DNA of 64,000 bases, from contig NZ_JBNRLS010000002.1 in NCBI RefSeq assembly GCF_050379415.1, positions 806,001-870,000 of the forward strand, given 5' to 3'. The notes below the pieces were generated by a model, which worked only from the letters and a program-made list of their open reading frames with translations, was not told where the DNA came from and did not search any database. This DNA is from Marinobacter sp050379415. Its GTDB lineage: Bacteria; Pseudomonadota; Gammaproteobacteria; Pseudomonadales; Oleiphilaceae. Position numbers and translations under genes: made by a program. This document shows, one piece after another, positions 35,501 to 45,872 of this stretch. Each line of letters begins with the position of its first letter. The first letter of the stretch is position 1.

Positions 35501-37426
35501 CCGGCGGAACAGCTCCTCGAAAATCGGCCGTATGCGGTGGATGTCCACCACTTCGCCGGTGTGGGCCTGCAGGGTAAAATCGTGGATCCAGACCGATTTG
35601 CCGTGGCGGTCGAGGACCTCGAACGGGTGCTCACCGATCACCCGGAACCCGAGGTTATCGAAAATCGGCATCACGTCCGACAGCGGCAGGGGCTCATCCG
35701 GGTAGAACAGCTTGAAATGGAGGGTGCTCTCATCCTCCTCCAACGCCCGGTAAAAACTCATGGCCAGATCGTCTCTGGCCGCCGAAGCAGCGATGTGATC
35801 GAGGTCAATGGCAGCCCGGCGTGGCGAGAACATATCGGTGTAACTGGGCGGAAATCCTCCGGCCCAGAGCCGGTAGAATTCGTTGCCGCGCTCCTCGCCG
35901 TAGGCTTCGCTGAGCGCCTCGTAGAGACCGTCGCGCCAGGACTGGGCCAGGTCGATCACCTTTTCCCGGATCTCGGCGATCGGCAAGTGGCGATTCTCCA
36001 CCTGCGGCACCCGGATGGTGAACTGCACCCGGGCCAGAACCGACTCGGAGAAGTGGGTGACAAACTCGATGTCCTCCGCTTCCAGGGTCTCGAACAGCAC
36101 CTGCTCCACTTTCAGGCGCAGCTCGGTGTTGTAGATGTCCCGCGGGAAGAAGGCCAGGCAGGTGACAAACTGGCCATAGACATCCTCGCGCATGAACAGC
36201 TCGATGCGGCGGCGCTCCTGGATGTAGAGAATATTCTTGGCCACCCGGAGCAGCTCATCGGTCTCTATCTGGAACAGCTCATCCCGAGGGTAGAGCGTGA
36301 GGATCTGTTCCAGTTCCTTGCCGGCGTAGTCGTCCCGGAGAAAGCCGGAACGCTTCATCACACTCTGGAACTTCCGGCGTAACAGTGGAATCTCGTCGGG
36401 CCGCTCGTTATAGACCCGTGCGGTATACAGACCCAGGAACCGACGCTCACCGACCACGTCGCCCTTGTCGTCGAACTTCTTGACCGCGATGTAGTCCGGG
36501 TACGCCGGGCGATGCACCCGCGAGCGCTGGGCGGATTTGGCGAAGATAAAAATGTCGTCGGTGCGGGTCATTTCGTGTCGGGTGCGCTGGGGCAGCTCGT
36601 TCAGGCGGACCCGGTCCGGCCGTTCGTTGTTGACCCGCAAAATACCCAGTTCCGAGTTCTCGACCCGGCTCACAACCACACCGCTCTTGTCCTTCACATA
36701 GTCGTATTCGTCGTAACCCAGGAAGGTAAAGTGGTCCTGAACCAGCCAGTTGAGGAACGCCCTGGCCTCCTCCTTCTCCTCGTCACTGATGCCGGCGGTG
36801 GTATCGTCCAGTTCGCCGATAATCCGGTTGACCTTGTCAGTCACCACATTGAAGTCCGAGACTGCGATCCGCACTTCGTGCAGTACCGTCTGCAGCGCCT
36901 CCTCCAGATCTTTCAGATCCGACGGATTGCTGTGGCGGTCGATCTCGAGAACGATAAAGGCTTCGTACTCCGTTCCCGAGCCGCTCTTCTTGGTGGAGTG
37001 CAGCTTCTTGAGCTTGCCGTCCTTGTCACGGTCGACCTGCAGGATCGAGTGCTGGATGGAATGGGTGCCGATTTCCCGCTGATTGATGGCGATCCGCAGG
37101 GAATCGATCAGGAACGGAATATTCGGATGCAGAATGAAAATGACAGTGTGGGTGGACTGCCAGCCGTCACTTTCCAGATCCGGATTGAATACCGAGACCG
37201 GGGTTTCCTCGGCGCTGCGCTTCTGCAGGAATTGCCAGGCGGCGAGAATGGCGCCGTAGGTATCGGAGAATCGTCGACTCACCAACTCTTCAAGAGGGAT
37301 ATGCGCGTAATGCTGCTTTGCAAATTCACTGATTTTTTTCGCCTCTGTCTTCGCGATCTTCTGGGAAAACGCATCAGCGAGTTGCTCAAAAAACTGTTCC
37401 TTGCTGGCCACAGTCAGCGCGTTCAT
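32540..37426 (-). CDS. gdhB: NAD-specific glutamate dehydrogenase, large (about 180 kDa) type
   Basis: This 1628-residue enzyme deaminates glutamate to 2-oxoglutarate. Long N-terminal ACT-like regulatory segments (about 1-600) precede the catalytic core, which contains GGLRWSDRFEDYRTEILGL, KNAVIVPVGAKGGF (substrate-binding lysines) and IGIGDMGGDVFGNGML. A helical C-terminal domain follows. Length matches the L-180 class. AGAGGTAG precedes the ATG. In Pseudomonas this class is linked to arginine and glutamate catabolism. The gene diverges from the MoxR/Bat operon. Very long antisense frames across it are shadows. Confidence 0.95.
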   Translation of the reverse strand: MNALTVASKEQFFEQLADAFSQKIAKTEAKKISEFAKQHYAHIPLEELVSRRFSDTYGAILAAWQFLQKRSAEETPVSVFNPDLESDGWQSTHTVIFILHPNIPFLIDSLRIAINQREIGTHSIQHSILQVDRDKDGKLKKLHSTKKSGSGTEYEAFIVLEIDRHSNPSDLKDLEEALQTVLHEVRIAVSDFNVVTDKVNRIIGELDDTTAGISDEEKEEARAFLNWLVQDHFTFLGYDEYDYVKDKSGVVVSRVENSELGILRVNNERPDRVRLNELPQRTRHEMTRTDDIFIFAKSAQRSRVHRPAYPDYIAVKKFDDKGDVVGERRFLGLYTARVYNERPDEIPLLRRKFQSVMKRSGFLRDDYAGKELEQILTLYPRDELFQIETDELLRVAKNILYIQERRRIELFMREDVYGQFVTCLAFFPRDIYNTELRLKVEQVLFETLEAEDIEFVTHFSESVLARVQFTIRVPQVENRHLPIAEIREKVIDLAQSWRDGLYEALSEAYGEERGNEFYRLWAGGFPPSYTDMFSPRRAAIDLDHIAASAARDDLAMSFYRALEEDESTLHFKLFYPDEPLPLSDVMPIFDNLGFRVIGEHPFEVLDRHGKSVWIHDFTLQAHTGEVVDIHRIRPIFEELFRRVWHGEAENDAFNRLLLSSYMSWREIALLRTYARYMRQIRFSNSQTFISNTLVNHVQLTRTLLDLFDIRFNPERQQSKGKSEAAQQKLEIEFNAGLDEVENLSEDRVLRLYMELMQATLRTNYFQFDADGKPKSYISAKFDPSRIPDMPLPLPMFEIFVYSPRVEGVHLRGGKVARGGLRWSDRFEDYRTEILGLVKAQQVKNAVIVPVGAKGGFVAKRLPDPSDREAFQAEGIEAYKTFIRGLLDITDNLVDAGIEPPERVIRHDDDDHYLVVAADKGTATFSDIANGLAAEYGFWMGDAFASGGSNGYDHKKMGITARGAWVSVERHFREMGINPGLDEFTAIGIGDMGGDVFGNGMLCSEKTRLVAAFNHIHIFVDPDPDAEASYRERKRLFEMPRSAWTDYDTKLISKGGGVFSRNAKSIPVSPEMKKLLGIKADRVPPNMLISHILKSQVDLLWVGGIGTYVKASSESNTDVGDKANDGLRINGSELRCKVVGEGGNLGLTQLGRIEYALKGGRLNTDFIDNSGGVDCSDHEVNMKILLNRAVAVGDLTEKQRNVMLEEMTDDVASLVLKNNYRQTQAISIASEDAATRLEEYRRLMNTFESEGKLNRALEFLPDDETLSERKLDKKGLTRPELSVLISYVKGDLKQTLIDSTLPDEPLLAGEMYKVFPRALTQQFSSELGEHQLRREIIATQIANDMVNHMGITFVERLNQSTGADAASIALAWIIARDVFRIDNWWDRIESLDFHIPARLQMELMQDLMRLMRRSVRWLLRNRRAELSIQSHMERFADSVWAITAGLPDYLGEQARQSWEKRHTNLVEAGLPKELASVVSGTGYLYSSLGIIEAKEATGMPLKTVANLYFELGDRLDLTWFATAIADLQPVSHWEALARESFREDLDWQQRALTTGVLKLAEKPSDVPACVESWMQQHEQLIDRWKSMLAELKSAREPEYAMFSVALRELLDLAQSTIHQPQGEVGLETN

Positions 37427-37586
37427 GATCTACCTCTGGTCAGTGTGAAATAAACGTAATCGACGTCCTGCCACATAAGCATAGTCAAACCCTTGATTTT
37501 TGCCGTCCAGATGCGAAAACTGCGGCAACTACTTACGAACAATACGGTTCCTTGACGGGACATGGATAGGGGAGCAGTTAGATCCA

Positions 37587-38549
<963 letters not shown>

Positions 38550-38580
38550 GGCCCCACATTCCTGTGCAAGACCCGACACC

Positions 38581-39528
38581 ATGGTAAGCAGCCAAGCCAC
38601 CACACACATCAGCCTGCCCGACCTGATCCGGTTGCAGGCCGATGCCCGGGCCCTGAAGCTGCCCTCGGCGCGACCGGTCCGGTCCCGGCAGGCGGGCCTG
38701 CAGCGCTCGCCCCAACGGGGGCGTGGCATGGCCTTTGCCGAGGTGCGCCAATATCAGCCGGGCGATGACATCCGCAGCATCGACTGGCGGGTTACCGCCC
38801 GGCGCCAGTCACCCCACACCAAACTGTATGAGGAAGAACGGGAGCGACCCGTGCTGTTGCTCTGTGACCTGGGGCCGAGCCTGTTCTTCGCCAGCACCGG
38901 TGCCTACAAGCAGGTCCGTTGCGCGCAGGTGGCGGCGATCCTGTCCTGGCTGGCCCTGTGGGCCGGAGACCAGGTTGGCGGGATCGTCTTCAACGGTGAA
39001 AAGCTTGAAGTACTTCGTCCGGCCCGGCGCAAAAAATCGGTGTTGCGCTTGCTGGATTCCCTTGCGGAACAGCAACACCAACCCGACCGGAACGGGGGGC
39101 TGCCCACTACCGGCATGGACAACGGCCCCTGGCTCGATCAGGCCCTGGCCGAAGCACGGCGCGTTGCCCATACCGGCAGCCGTATTTTCGTACTGAGCGA
39201 TTTCCTGCAGCTCTCGGACGAGACGGCCTCCCTGCTGGGCGCCCTGGCACGCCACAATGTCGTCAACGCCATCCGGATTGTGGATCCGCTGGAGCAGCAG
39301 CTGCCCGACAGCGGCCGGTTCGCGGTTGCCGGTCCGGACGGCCCGATCTGGTTCGACGCCGGCAACCCCCGTTTCCAGAAAGCCTGGCGGGAGCGCATTA
39401 CTGCCCACGAAACGCAGCTGGCTTCCTGTTTCCGCACCGCCGGCGTGATGTCCGCGACGGTTTCAACCGGCGAGGATCCGGCCTCCGTACTGAAATCCCT
39501 GCTTGGGCCGAGGGGGCGGATAGGATGA
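38581..39528 (+). CDS. DUF58 domain protein
   Basis: This 315-residue protein has the DUF58 signature RGRGMAFAEVRQYQPGDDIRSIDWRVTAR (about 47-75) and a VWA-like C-terminal half with SRIFVLSDFLQLS. It is probably cytoplasmic. DUF58 proteins almost always accompany MoxR and VWA genes. The start at 38581 lies 31 bases after the moxR stop; an upstream ATG at 38524 would overlap moxR and is less likely. Confidence 0.88.
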   Translation: MVSSQATTHISLPDLIRLQADARALKLPSARPVRSRQAGLQRSPQRGRGMAFAEVRQYQPGDDIRSIDWRVTARRQSPHTKLYEEERERPVLLLCDLGPSLFFASTGAYKQVRCAQVAAILSWLALWAGDQVGGIVFNGEKLEVLRPARRKKSVLRLLDSLAEQQHQPDRNGGLPTTGMDNGPWLDQALAEARRVAHTGSRIFVLSDFLQLSDETASLLGALARHNVVNAIRIVDPLEQQLPDSGRFAVAGPDGPIWFDAGNPRFQKAWRERITAHETQLASCFRTAGVMSATVSTGEDPASVLKSLLGPRGRIG

Positions 39529-39995
39529 ATCCACAGGATCCCCTCAGCCAGTTGCGCGACATCCATCTACCCGCCACAGGTGGATTCTGGCCACCGGCAC
39601 CGGGCTGGTGGATACTCGCTGTGCTGATTCTGGGTGCCCTGGCGCTGGTGGTGGTAGTCCTGCTTCGCCACAGGCGTCGCAATCGCTGGCGCAGGCAGGC
39701 AATCCTCGCCCTGACCGAGCTGGAGCAAAAGGCGGAACCGACACCGTCCTGGTTCGCCCGCCTCAACACCCTGCTCAAGCAGGCGGCCAGGGAGTGCCAC
39801 CCGGAAAGCCAGCCCCAGGCCCTCAGCGGCAACGCCTGGGTGGAATTCCTGATCGCGACAACCCCGGCGGGACAAACGGCTCCCCGACAGGCGCTGGAGG
39901 CGATGGTCCGGGCCGCCTGGCAACCGTCGGTACAGGCCGATCCCGACGAAGCCATCCGGTTTGCCCGCCACTGGCTGGGAGGGCAGAAATGCTGA
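39525..39995 (+). CDS. DUF4381 membrane protein
   Basis: This 156-residue protein has the N-terminal DUF4381 motif LSQLRDIHLPATGGFWPPAPGWW and a single transmembrane helix (about 28-47), then a basic, cytoplasmic helical tail. It occurs in Bat operons of Gammaproteobacteria between DUF58 and BatA. ATGA overlap with DUF58 and a seven-base overlap with BatA show tight coupling. Confidence 0.85.
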   Translation: MNPQDPLSQLRDIHLPATGGFWPPAPGWWILAVLILGALALVVVVLLRHRRRNRWRRQAILALTELEQKAEPTPSWFARLNTLLKQAARECHPESQPQALSGNAWVEFLIATTPAGQTAPRQALEAMVRAAWQPSVQADPDEAIRFARHWLGGQKC

Positions 39996-41014
39996 GCCTG
40001 GCTTATCCCTGGGTGCTTGTCATTGCCCTGCTCCCGCTGCTGATTCAGTGGCGCCGACCGGCCCGCCGGCAGGTGGATGCCCCGGTCCTGCCCACCGGAC
40101 ACTGGTTATCCGGTCTGCCGGGCGTCAGTCGCCAGGGCAGCGCCACTCCGTGGTGGCGCAAGCTTCTGCTCAGCCTGCTATGGCTACTCCTGGTCCTGGC
40201 GCTGGCGCGGCCCCAGTATGTGGGTGAGCAGGTCCAGTTACCCGTGACCGGTCGCGACCTCATGCTGGTGGTGGATATTTCTCCTTCCATGGACGAGCGG
40301 GATATGGTGATCCAGGGCCGCAGCATCAATCGTCTGCAGGCGGTCAAGCACGTGTTGAATGATTTCATCTCGCGGCGCAAGGGCGACCGGCTCGGCCTGA
40401 TCCTGTTTGGCACCGAGCCCTACGTCCAGGCACCGCTGACGTTTGACCTGGAAACCGTGCGCACCCTGATGCAGGAATCCGGGCTGGGCATGGCAGGACG
40501 CGCCACGGCAATCGGGGATGCTATCGGGCTGGCGGTCAAACGCTTGCGGGACCGCCCCCAGGAACAACGAGTCGCCGTGCTGCTCACCGACGGCGCCAAT
40601 ACCGCAGGGGAGATCAGTCCGGACAAGGCCACCGAAATTGCCGCGGCAGCCGGCGTCAGGCTGTATACCATCGGCATCGGCGCCGACACCATGGTGCAAC
40701 GGGGCCTGCTCGGCTCCCGACGGGTCAATCCCTCCCGGGACCTGGACGAGGGCCTGCTTACCCGCATGGCGCAAGCCACCGGTGGCCAGTATTTCCGGGC
40801 CCGCAGCCTGCCCGAGCTGGAAATGATCTATGAGAGCATCAACCAGCTCGAAGCCATCGAACTGGAGGGCAAGTTCTACCGCCCGGTGACCGAGCTGTTC
40901 GTCTGGCCCGCCGGCTTTGCGACCGGCCTGTGGCTGATGCTCGCCCTGGCAAGCCTCGCGGCCCGACGCCGCCAGTCCCGCGCAGAACCAGCAGAAGGAG
41001 CGGCGCATGGCTGA
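39989..41014 (+). CDS. BatA-like VWA membrane protein
   Basis: This 341-residue protein has N-terminal membrane segments (about 5-20 and 52-70), a VWA domain with MIDAS motif DISPSM and LLTDGAN, and a C-terminal helix near 307-327. The metal-ion adhesion site points to the periplasm. It is thought to act with the MoxR ATPase. The start at 39989 overlaps the end of DUF4381; a longer in-frame ATG at 39608 would run through that gene and is rejected. Confidence 0.9.
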   Translation: MLSLAYPWVLVIALLPLLIQWRRPARRQVDAPVLPTGHWLSGLPGVSRQGSATPWWRKLLLSLLWLLLVLALARPQYVGEQVQLPVTGRDLMLVVDISPSMDERDMVIQGRSINRLQAVKHVLNDFISRRKGDRLGLILFGTEPYVQAPLTFDLETVRTLMQESGLGMAGRATAIGDAIGLAVKRLRDRPQEQRVAVLLTDGANTAGEISPDKATEIAAAAGVRLYTIGIGADTMVQRGLLGSRRVNPSRDLDEGLLTRMAQATGGQYFRARSLPELEMIYESINQLEAIELEGKFYRPVTELFVWPAGFATGLWLMLALASLAARRRQSRAEPAEGAAHG

Positions 41015-42800
41015 CTTCCATTTCCTTCGCCCGCTCTGGTTGCTGCTCCTTCTTGCGGTGCCATTGCTCCTGGTCATACTCCGCAACGCAGGCCACGGCG
41101 ACAGCGGCTGGTCACGACTGATTCCCGCGCCCCTGCTTTCGCCTCTGATCCGGTCCGGGGGGCAGCAGAATGGCAGAGGTGGTTCTCCGCTTGTTCCGGT
41201 CTCCCTGGCGCTGGTGATACTGGCTGTTGCTCTGGCCGGCCCGGCCTGGCGAGAGGCACCCACGCCCCTGAAACAGCCGGGGGACAGTCTGGTCATGGTG
41301 CTGGACCTGTCGCTGTCCATGCTCGCCACCGATGTGGAACCCGATCGCCTGACCCGAGCCAAACGCAAGATCCGGGATATCCTCAAGACCCGGGAGGGCA
41401 GCCTCAATGGTCTGGTGGTCTACGCTGCCGATGCTCACGTGGTCACGCCCCTGACCGATGATGCCCGCACCATCGAAGCCATGCTCAACGTGCTGGACCC
41501 GACGATTATGCCGGCCCAGGGCAATCGCGCCGATCTGGCGGTCACCCGGGCAACGGAACTGCTCGAACAGGGCGCCCCGGGCAAAGGCAAGATCCTGCTG
41601 ATCACCGATGATGTCCGGGAGGGATACCTGCCCGGCATCACCCACGCCCTGGCAGGCACGCCTTACTCTCTGAGCACCCTGATGGTCGGCACCGAGGGCG
41701 GCGGCCCCATACCTCTGGCCAAGCGGGGCTTCATGCGCGAAAACGGGGAAATCGTGATTACCCGTGCCAACCCCGGTGCGCTTTCCCGGGTGGCCGTGGA
41801 AACCGGCGGATCATTTCACGCCCTGACCCTCGACGACACCGATATCGAGGCCCTGAAACTGGCGCCCTCGGACAGCGATGACTGGCAATCCGCCGACGCA
41901 GACCGGACCGTGAACCGATGGCAGGATGACGGCTACTGGCTGCTCTGGCTCGCGCTCCCGCTTCTCCTGCTGGGCTGGCGCCGGGGCGGGTTCGCGGTGC
42001 TTGCCCTGCTGATTCTGCCCCTGATGCCCGAACCGGCACAGGCCGCCAGCTGGGACAGCCTCTGGCAGCGCGAGGACCAGCGCGCGCCGGAATTGATCCG
42101 GGAGGCTCCCGAACAGGCCGCCCGTGAACTCGAAAGCCCTTCCTGGCGGGCCCCTGCACTCTATCGTTCCGGTGAGTATGAAGAGGCCGCCAAACTGTAT
42201 GGATCACTGGACGGTCCGGAGGCAGATTACAACCGGGGCAATGCCCTGGCCCGGGCCGGCAAGCTCGAACCGGCACTGGAAGCCTACGACAATGCCCTGG
42301 CGCAGGCACCGGAGATGGAAGATGCCCGCCACAACCGGGATCTGGTGGAGCAGCTGCTGGAACAGCAACAACAGCAACAGAACCAGCAGGGCCAGGGTGA
42401 CAGCCAGCAACAACAGAACCAGAATTCCGGGGACGGCCGCCAGGACAATCCGTCGCAGCAGGGCGATGATCAACAGGCCGGACAGCAGCCTTCCCCCTCC
42501 GGCGAGGATCCATCCGGCCAATCGGACAGCCGTCAGGAGAACGGACAGGGCGAGCCGGAATCGGACCCCGCGCAATCGCAGCAGGATTCGGATACGGGCC
42601 AACAGGGAGAGTCCCGGGAACAACAGGACGGGCAACAGGCTCAAGCCCCGGCCGCGATCTCGGAAACACCCCTGACCCAGGGGCAGGAACAATGGCTCAG
42701 ACGCATTCCCGACAATCCCGGCGGCCTGTTGCGCCGGAAATTCCTGCAGCAGTACCAGGAACGTCAGACACCACCCGCTGAGGGCGATACACCATGGTAA
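41007..42800 (+). CDS. BatB/BatC-like VWA-TPR protein with Gln-rich tail
   Basis: This 597-residue protein has two N-terminal helices, a VWA domain with MIDAS DLSLSM, two further helices near 315-350, and a TPR segment (ADYNRGNALARAGKLEPALEAYDNALAQAP). A low-complexity Gln/Asn/Ser/Gly-rich tail of about 110 residues follows. It combines what BatB (VWA) and BatC (TPR) do separately in Bacteroides. The Gln run is encoded by mixed CAG/CAA codons, so it is not a simple slippage tract. It overlaps BatA by eight bases. Confidence 0.88.
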   Translation: MADFHFLRPLWLLLLLAVPLLLVILRNAGHGDSGWSRLIPAPLLSPLIRSGGQQNGRGGSPLVPVSLALVILAVALAGPAWREAPTPLKQPGDSLVMVLDLSLSMLATDVEPDRLTRAKRKIRDILKTREGSLNGLVVYAADAHVVTPLTDDARTIEAMLNVLDPTIMPAQGNRADLAVTRATELLEQGAPGKGKILLITDDVREGYLPGITHALAGTPYSLSTLMVGTEGGGPIPLAKRGFMRENGEIVITRANPGALSRVAVETGGSFHALTLDDTDIEALKLAPSDSDDWQSADADRTVNRWQDDGYWLLWLALPLLLLGWRRGGFAVLALLILPLMPEPAQAASWDSLWQREDQRAPELIREAPEQAARELESPSWRAPALYRSGEYEEAAKLYGSLDGPEADYNRGNALARAGKLEPALEAYDNALAQAPEMEDARHNRDLVEQLLEQQQQQQNQQGQGDSQQQQNQNSGDGRQDNPSQQGDDQQAGQQPSPSGEDPSGQSDSRQENGQGEPESDPAQSQQDSDTGQQGESREQQDGQQAQAPAAISETPLTQGQEQWLRRIPDNPGGLLRRKFLQQYQERQTPPAEGDTPW

Positions 42801-44533
42801 AACGGATAGTGGCAAAAATGACCGGGTTGTGGCTGCTCATGGCGCTGGCCTTCCCGGCCTGCGCCGGTGAGCTGTCCGTGGAGCCGGACCGCAAGCAGCT
42901 TTATGAAGGCGAGGTGCTGACCGTCACGGTCAAGGGCACCATGGAACTGGACATCAACCTGAGCAATCTGTTCGAGTTCGATCTGTCCCAGCTGCCCGCG
43001 CCGGACATCGAAAAGGTCGAACCGGATTTCGAGATCCTCGCGCGCAACCAGCAATACAGCATCCGCACCGTCAACAGCCAGATGATCGGGGAGATCACCT
43101 GGACCTACCAGCTGGCCCCCACCCGCACCGGCGAACTGACCATTCCAGCACTTACCTTCCGGGATGCCACCTCGGAGCCTGTGACCGTTGAGGTGGTCTC
43201 GGGCTCCGGGCCGGACCAGGGCCCCGAAGTCCGGGACAGCTTTGTCGAGCTGTCCGCGGACAAGGCCGAGGTCTATGTGCAGGAACAACTGACCCTGACG
43301 GTTCGCCTGTTCTTTACCGGCAATCTCATCCGGGGCGAACTGTCCGAGCCGGAACACCCCCATGCCATCATCGAGAGTCTGGGAAAACAGCAGGAATATA
43401 CCCGGTACCGGGACGGCGTCCGCTACCGGGTTGTTGAGCGGCGTTATGCGGTGTTTCCACAGAAGACGGGAGAGCTGAACCTGCCCCCCATCCAGTTCGA
43501 GGGCCAGGCCCGGACCCAGGAAGGCAAGCTTCGGTTCCTGAGGGACAGCGAGGAGTTCTTTACCGTTCCGGTAAAACCGGTACCGGCCGAATTTACCGGT
43601 GATACCTGGCTGCCTGCCAGCGACCTGTCCCTGGAAGAAAGCGGCCTGCCACCGACCCTGGAAGTGGACATGGGCGAGAACCTGACCCGCCGGCTCACCC
43701 TGAAAACCACTGATCTGCCCTCGGAGGCTTTGCCACCACTGCCCGAGGGCACGCCACCGGGTATCCGCGCCTATCCCGACCAGCCGCAGAGAAGCACCCA
43801 GGTGACGTCCGAGGGCTTGGTCTCAACCCTGGAACAGACCATCGCGCTGGTCCCCGTGCAAGCCGGTGAGATGACCTTGCCGGAAGTCCGGCTTGCCTGG
43901 TGGGACACCGACACTGACAGCCAGCAGGTGGCGGTGATTCCTGCCCGGACCCTGTCAGTAACCGATACCGGCGGCGCCGCCGTGCCACCTTCCCCGGAAC
44001 CGCCTGCCGACGGTTCCACAACAACCGGCACGGCCAGCGAGCCGGAGACTGGTCGTTCACCGGAAGCAACTGGCTCGGTCTGGCCCTGGGTCAGTCTGGC
44101 CCTGGCTGTCGCCTGGGCTGCCACTGTCGCTGGCTGGTGGTGGTCCGGAAGGAATGGCCGTGGACCGCGTAAACAGCCCGCAACCCATGGGGGCGACGGC
44201 AATGAGCGGGCCCTGTTTGACCAACTCATCATCGCCGCCAGGAAGGGATCTGCGGAAACACCCCATTTCCTGATCCGGTGGATGCAGCATCGGCATCCGG
44301 ATCAGCTCTTCCACACCGCCGGGGATGTTGTGAAGTTTCTGGAAGATGAAGCCCTGGCCACTGAACTGGATCGCCTGCAGGCGGATCTGTTTGCCGGGAA
44401 AGGAAGTCCGGAATCGGGAGTGGCGGACCGGCAGGCTCTGGTCAGAGCTCTGGAACAGGTTCGGCGCCGGAAAGCCCGGACGACCCGGGAGGATGGCCTG
44501 CGCCCCCTCTACCCGGATAATCTGTCGGCCTGA
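42794..44533 (+). CDS. BatD family protein
   Basis: This 579-residue protein has a signal peptide (LWLLMALAFPACAG) and a long beta-rich periplasmic region with repeated immunoglobulin-like strands (ELSVEPDRKQLYEGEVLTV, VSGEVSA-like repeats). A transmembrane helix near 431-452 (VWPWVSLALAVAWAATVAGWW) leads to a cytoplasmic helical tail. This is the BatD/oxygen-tolerance layout. It is the last gene of the operon and converges with ccmI, with 19 bases between stops. Confidence 0.87.
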   Translation: MVKRIVAKMTGLWLLMALAFPACAGELSVEPDRKQLYEGEVLTVTVKGTMELDINLSNLFEFDLSQLPAPDIEKVEPDFEILARNQQYSIRTVNSQMIGEITWTYQLAPTRTGELTIPALTFRDATSEPVTVEVVSGSGPDQGPEVRDSFVELSADKAEVYVQEQLTLTVRLFFTGNLIRGELSEPEHPHAIIESLGKQQEYTRYRDGVRYRVVERRYAVFPQKTGELNLPPIQFEGQARTQEGKLRFLRDSEEFFTVPVKPVPAEFTGDTWLPASDLSLEESGLPPTLEVDMGENLTRRLTLKTTDLPSEALPPLPEGTPPGIRAYPDQPQRSTQVTSEGLVSTLEQTIALVPVQAGEMTLPEVRLAWWDTDTDSQQVAVIPARTLSVTDTGGAAVPPSPEPPADGSTTTGTASEPETGRSPEATGSVWPWVSLALAVAWAATVAGWWWSGRNGRGPRKQPATHGGDGNERALFDQLIIAARKGSAETPHFLIRWMQHRHPDQLFHTAGDVVKFLEDEALATELDRLQADLFAGKGSPESGVADRQALVRALEQVRRRKARTTREDGLRPLYPDNLSA

Positions 44534-44552
44534 CCGGCGCCGCCGGCCCGAA

Positions 44553-45821
44553 TCAGTTGGTCAGTTGCTGGTCGATGACCAGCCGGACCGGATCAGCATC
44601 CTCGCCGGATACGACAACAGGCTCATCGACACTGCCCTGCCAATCACCGGCTTGGGCGGAAACACTGCCCGAGCGGCTCAGGCGGGCCGTGACCAGTACC
44701 TCATCAGCACTGGAGATTTTCGCCTGGGGTGACATGGAATTGCCATCATCCAGCCGCAGGGTGATCGGAAGGTTGCCGGCGGTCAGGCGCGCGACGGCCA
44801 GCGGCGGTCCACTCGAGTTACCGGCTTCGCGGGCAAACACGAACAAGGTCGTGTCCGCCGGCACCTGGCCCCGGAAAGCATCCGCCAGGGACACCTCGAC
44901 GGTCACACCGGGACCACCCGCATCGGCGGGGGCCTGCACCTCAGGCGGTGTTTCGCCCAGACGGTTATAGGCTTCGTTGATGCCGCCCCGGATCGAGGCG
45001 ATCTGGGGGTGGTCCGGCGCCACGGTCACGATCCGCTCCCAGTATTCAATGGCCTCGCGGTAATTCTGCTGACTGAAGGCATTGATCCCGAGCAGCCCCA
45101 GGGCGTTGACTTCGTCTGGATTCAGGGCACGGGCCTTGCGGATCGCCTCGGTGACGGCTTCCGTCATCGCGCCCTGACTGTCGAAGAACAGCGCCTGCGC
45201 CGACAGCCCCAGAGCGACCGCCTCTGCCTGATCGTTATCCTGCACCACCCTGGCGAGCTGACGGAATGCCCAGGCGGCCTCCTGGTACTGTTCCAGACGC
45301 ATGTAACTCTGTCCCAGCATGGCCCAGCCATCGGGGTTGTCGGGGGCGGCCTCGAGCCTGTCCCGTAACTGCGCCACCAGATCTGTCATCTGTGCCTGAC
45401 GGCCGGCATCGGTCTCTTGCATCTGTTGCATGGCAACATACTGTTCAACCCGATCCATGGCGCCCCATTCCTGGTAAAGGTAGTAGGCCGCACCGGGCAA
45501 AACCAGGACCGAGACAAGAGCCACCGCAATGGCACTCTTGCGGCCGGGCACTGCCAGACGGGGCTGCTCTGATTCAGGAACGTCATCGAGCATGGCACCT
45601 GCCAGTTCCTCTTTCAGCTGCCGGTAGTTGTCCTCATCCAGAATCCCGGCCTCGAACTCGTCATCGAGCTCTTTCATCCGGGTCCGGTAGGCCATCAGGT
45701 TCTGGTTACGGATATCCGCCCGGGCACGGGCGTCGGCGCGCTGGAACAGCACCGGGAAAAGCACAAAAGCCAGCGCGATAATGATCAGTACCGTCGCGGC
45801 AATCCAGAAAGTATCGGTCAT
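44553..45821 (-). CDS. ccmI: cytochrome c biogenesis protein CcmI
   Basis: This 422-residue protein has two transmembrane helices (about 5-25 and 95-113) flanking a cytoplasmic loop, and a periplasmic TPR domain (WAMLGQSYMRLEQYQEAAWAF and following) that chaperones apocytochrome c to the CcmF/H ligation complex. The C-terminal 110 residues form a beta domain as in long CcmI proteins. It is the last gene of the ccm operon. Confidence 0.93.
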   Translation of the reverse strand: MTDTFWIAATVLIIIALAFVLFPVLFQRADARARADIRNQNLMAYRTRMKELDDEFEAGILDEDNYRQLKEELAGAMLDDVPESEQPRLAVPGRKSAIAVALVSVLVLPGAAYYLYQEWGAMDRVEQYVAMQQMQETDAGRQAQMTDLVAQLRDRLEAAPDNPDGWAMLGQSYMRLEQYQEAAWAFRQLARVVQDNDQAEAVALGLSAQALFFDSQGAMTEAVTEAIRKARALNPDEVNALGLLGINAFSQQNYREAIEYWERIVTVAPDHPQIASIRGGINEAYNRLGETPPEVQAPADAGGPGVTVEVSLADAFRGQVPADTTLFVFAREAGNSSGPPLAVARLTAGNLPITLRLDDGNSMSPQAKISSADEVLVTARLSRSGSVSAQAGDWQGSVDEPVVVSGEDADPVRLVIDQQLTN

Positions 45822-45872
45822 GGAGATGTCGTCACTGCATTGGAAATGGATTCGATCGGTTCAGGCGAGCGC

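Noticed and set aside
34157..36382. 741-codon plus-strand open frame opposite gdhB
   Set aside because: It is antisense to a complete, motif-rich glutamate dehydrogenase. GC-rich codon bias opens long antisense frames; it shows no recognisable domain.
42340..42640. Gln-rich tract as a slippage or assembly artefact
   Set aside because: The frame is maintained, codons are mixed CAG/CAA with other residues, and the downstream C-terminus and batD coupling are normal.
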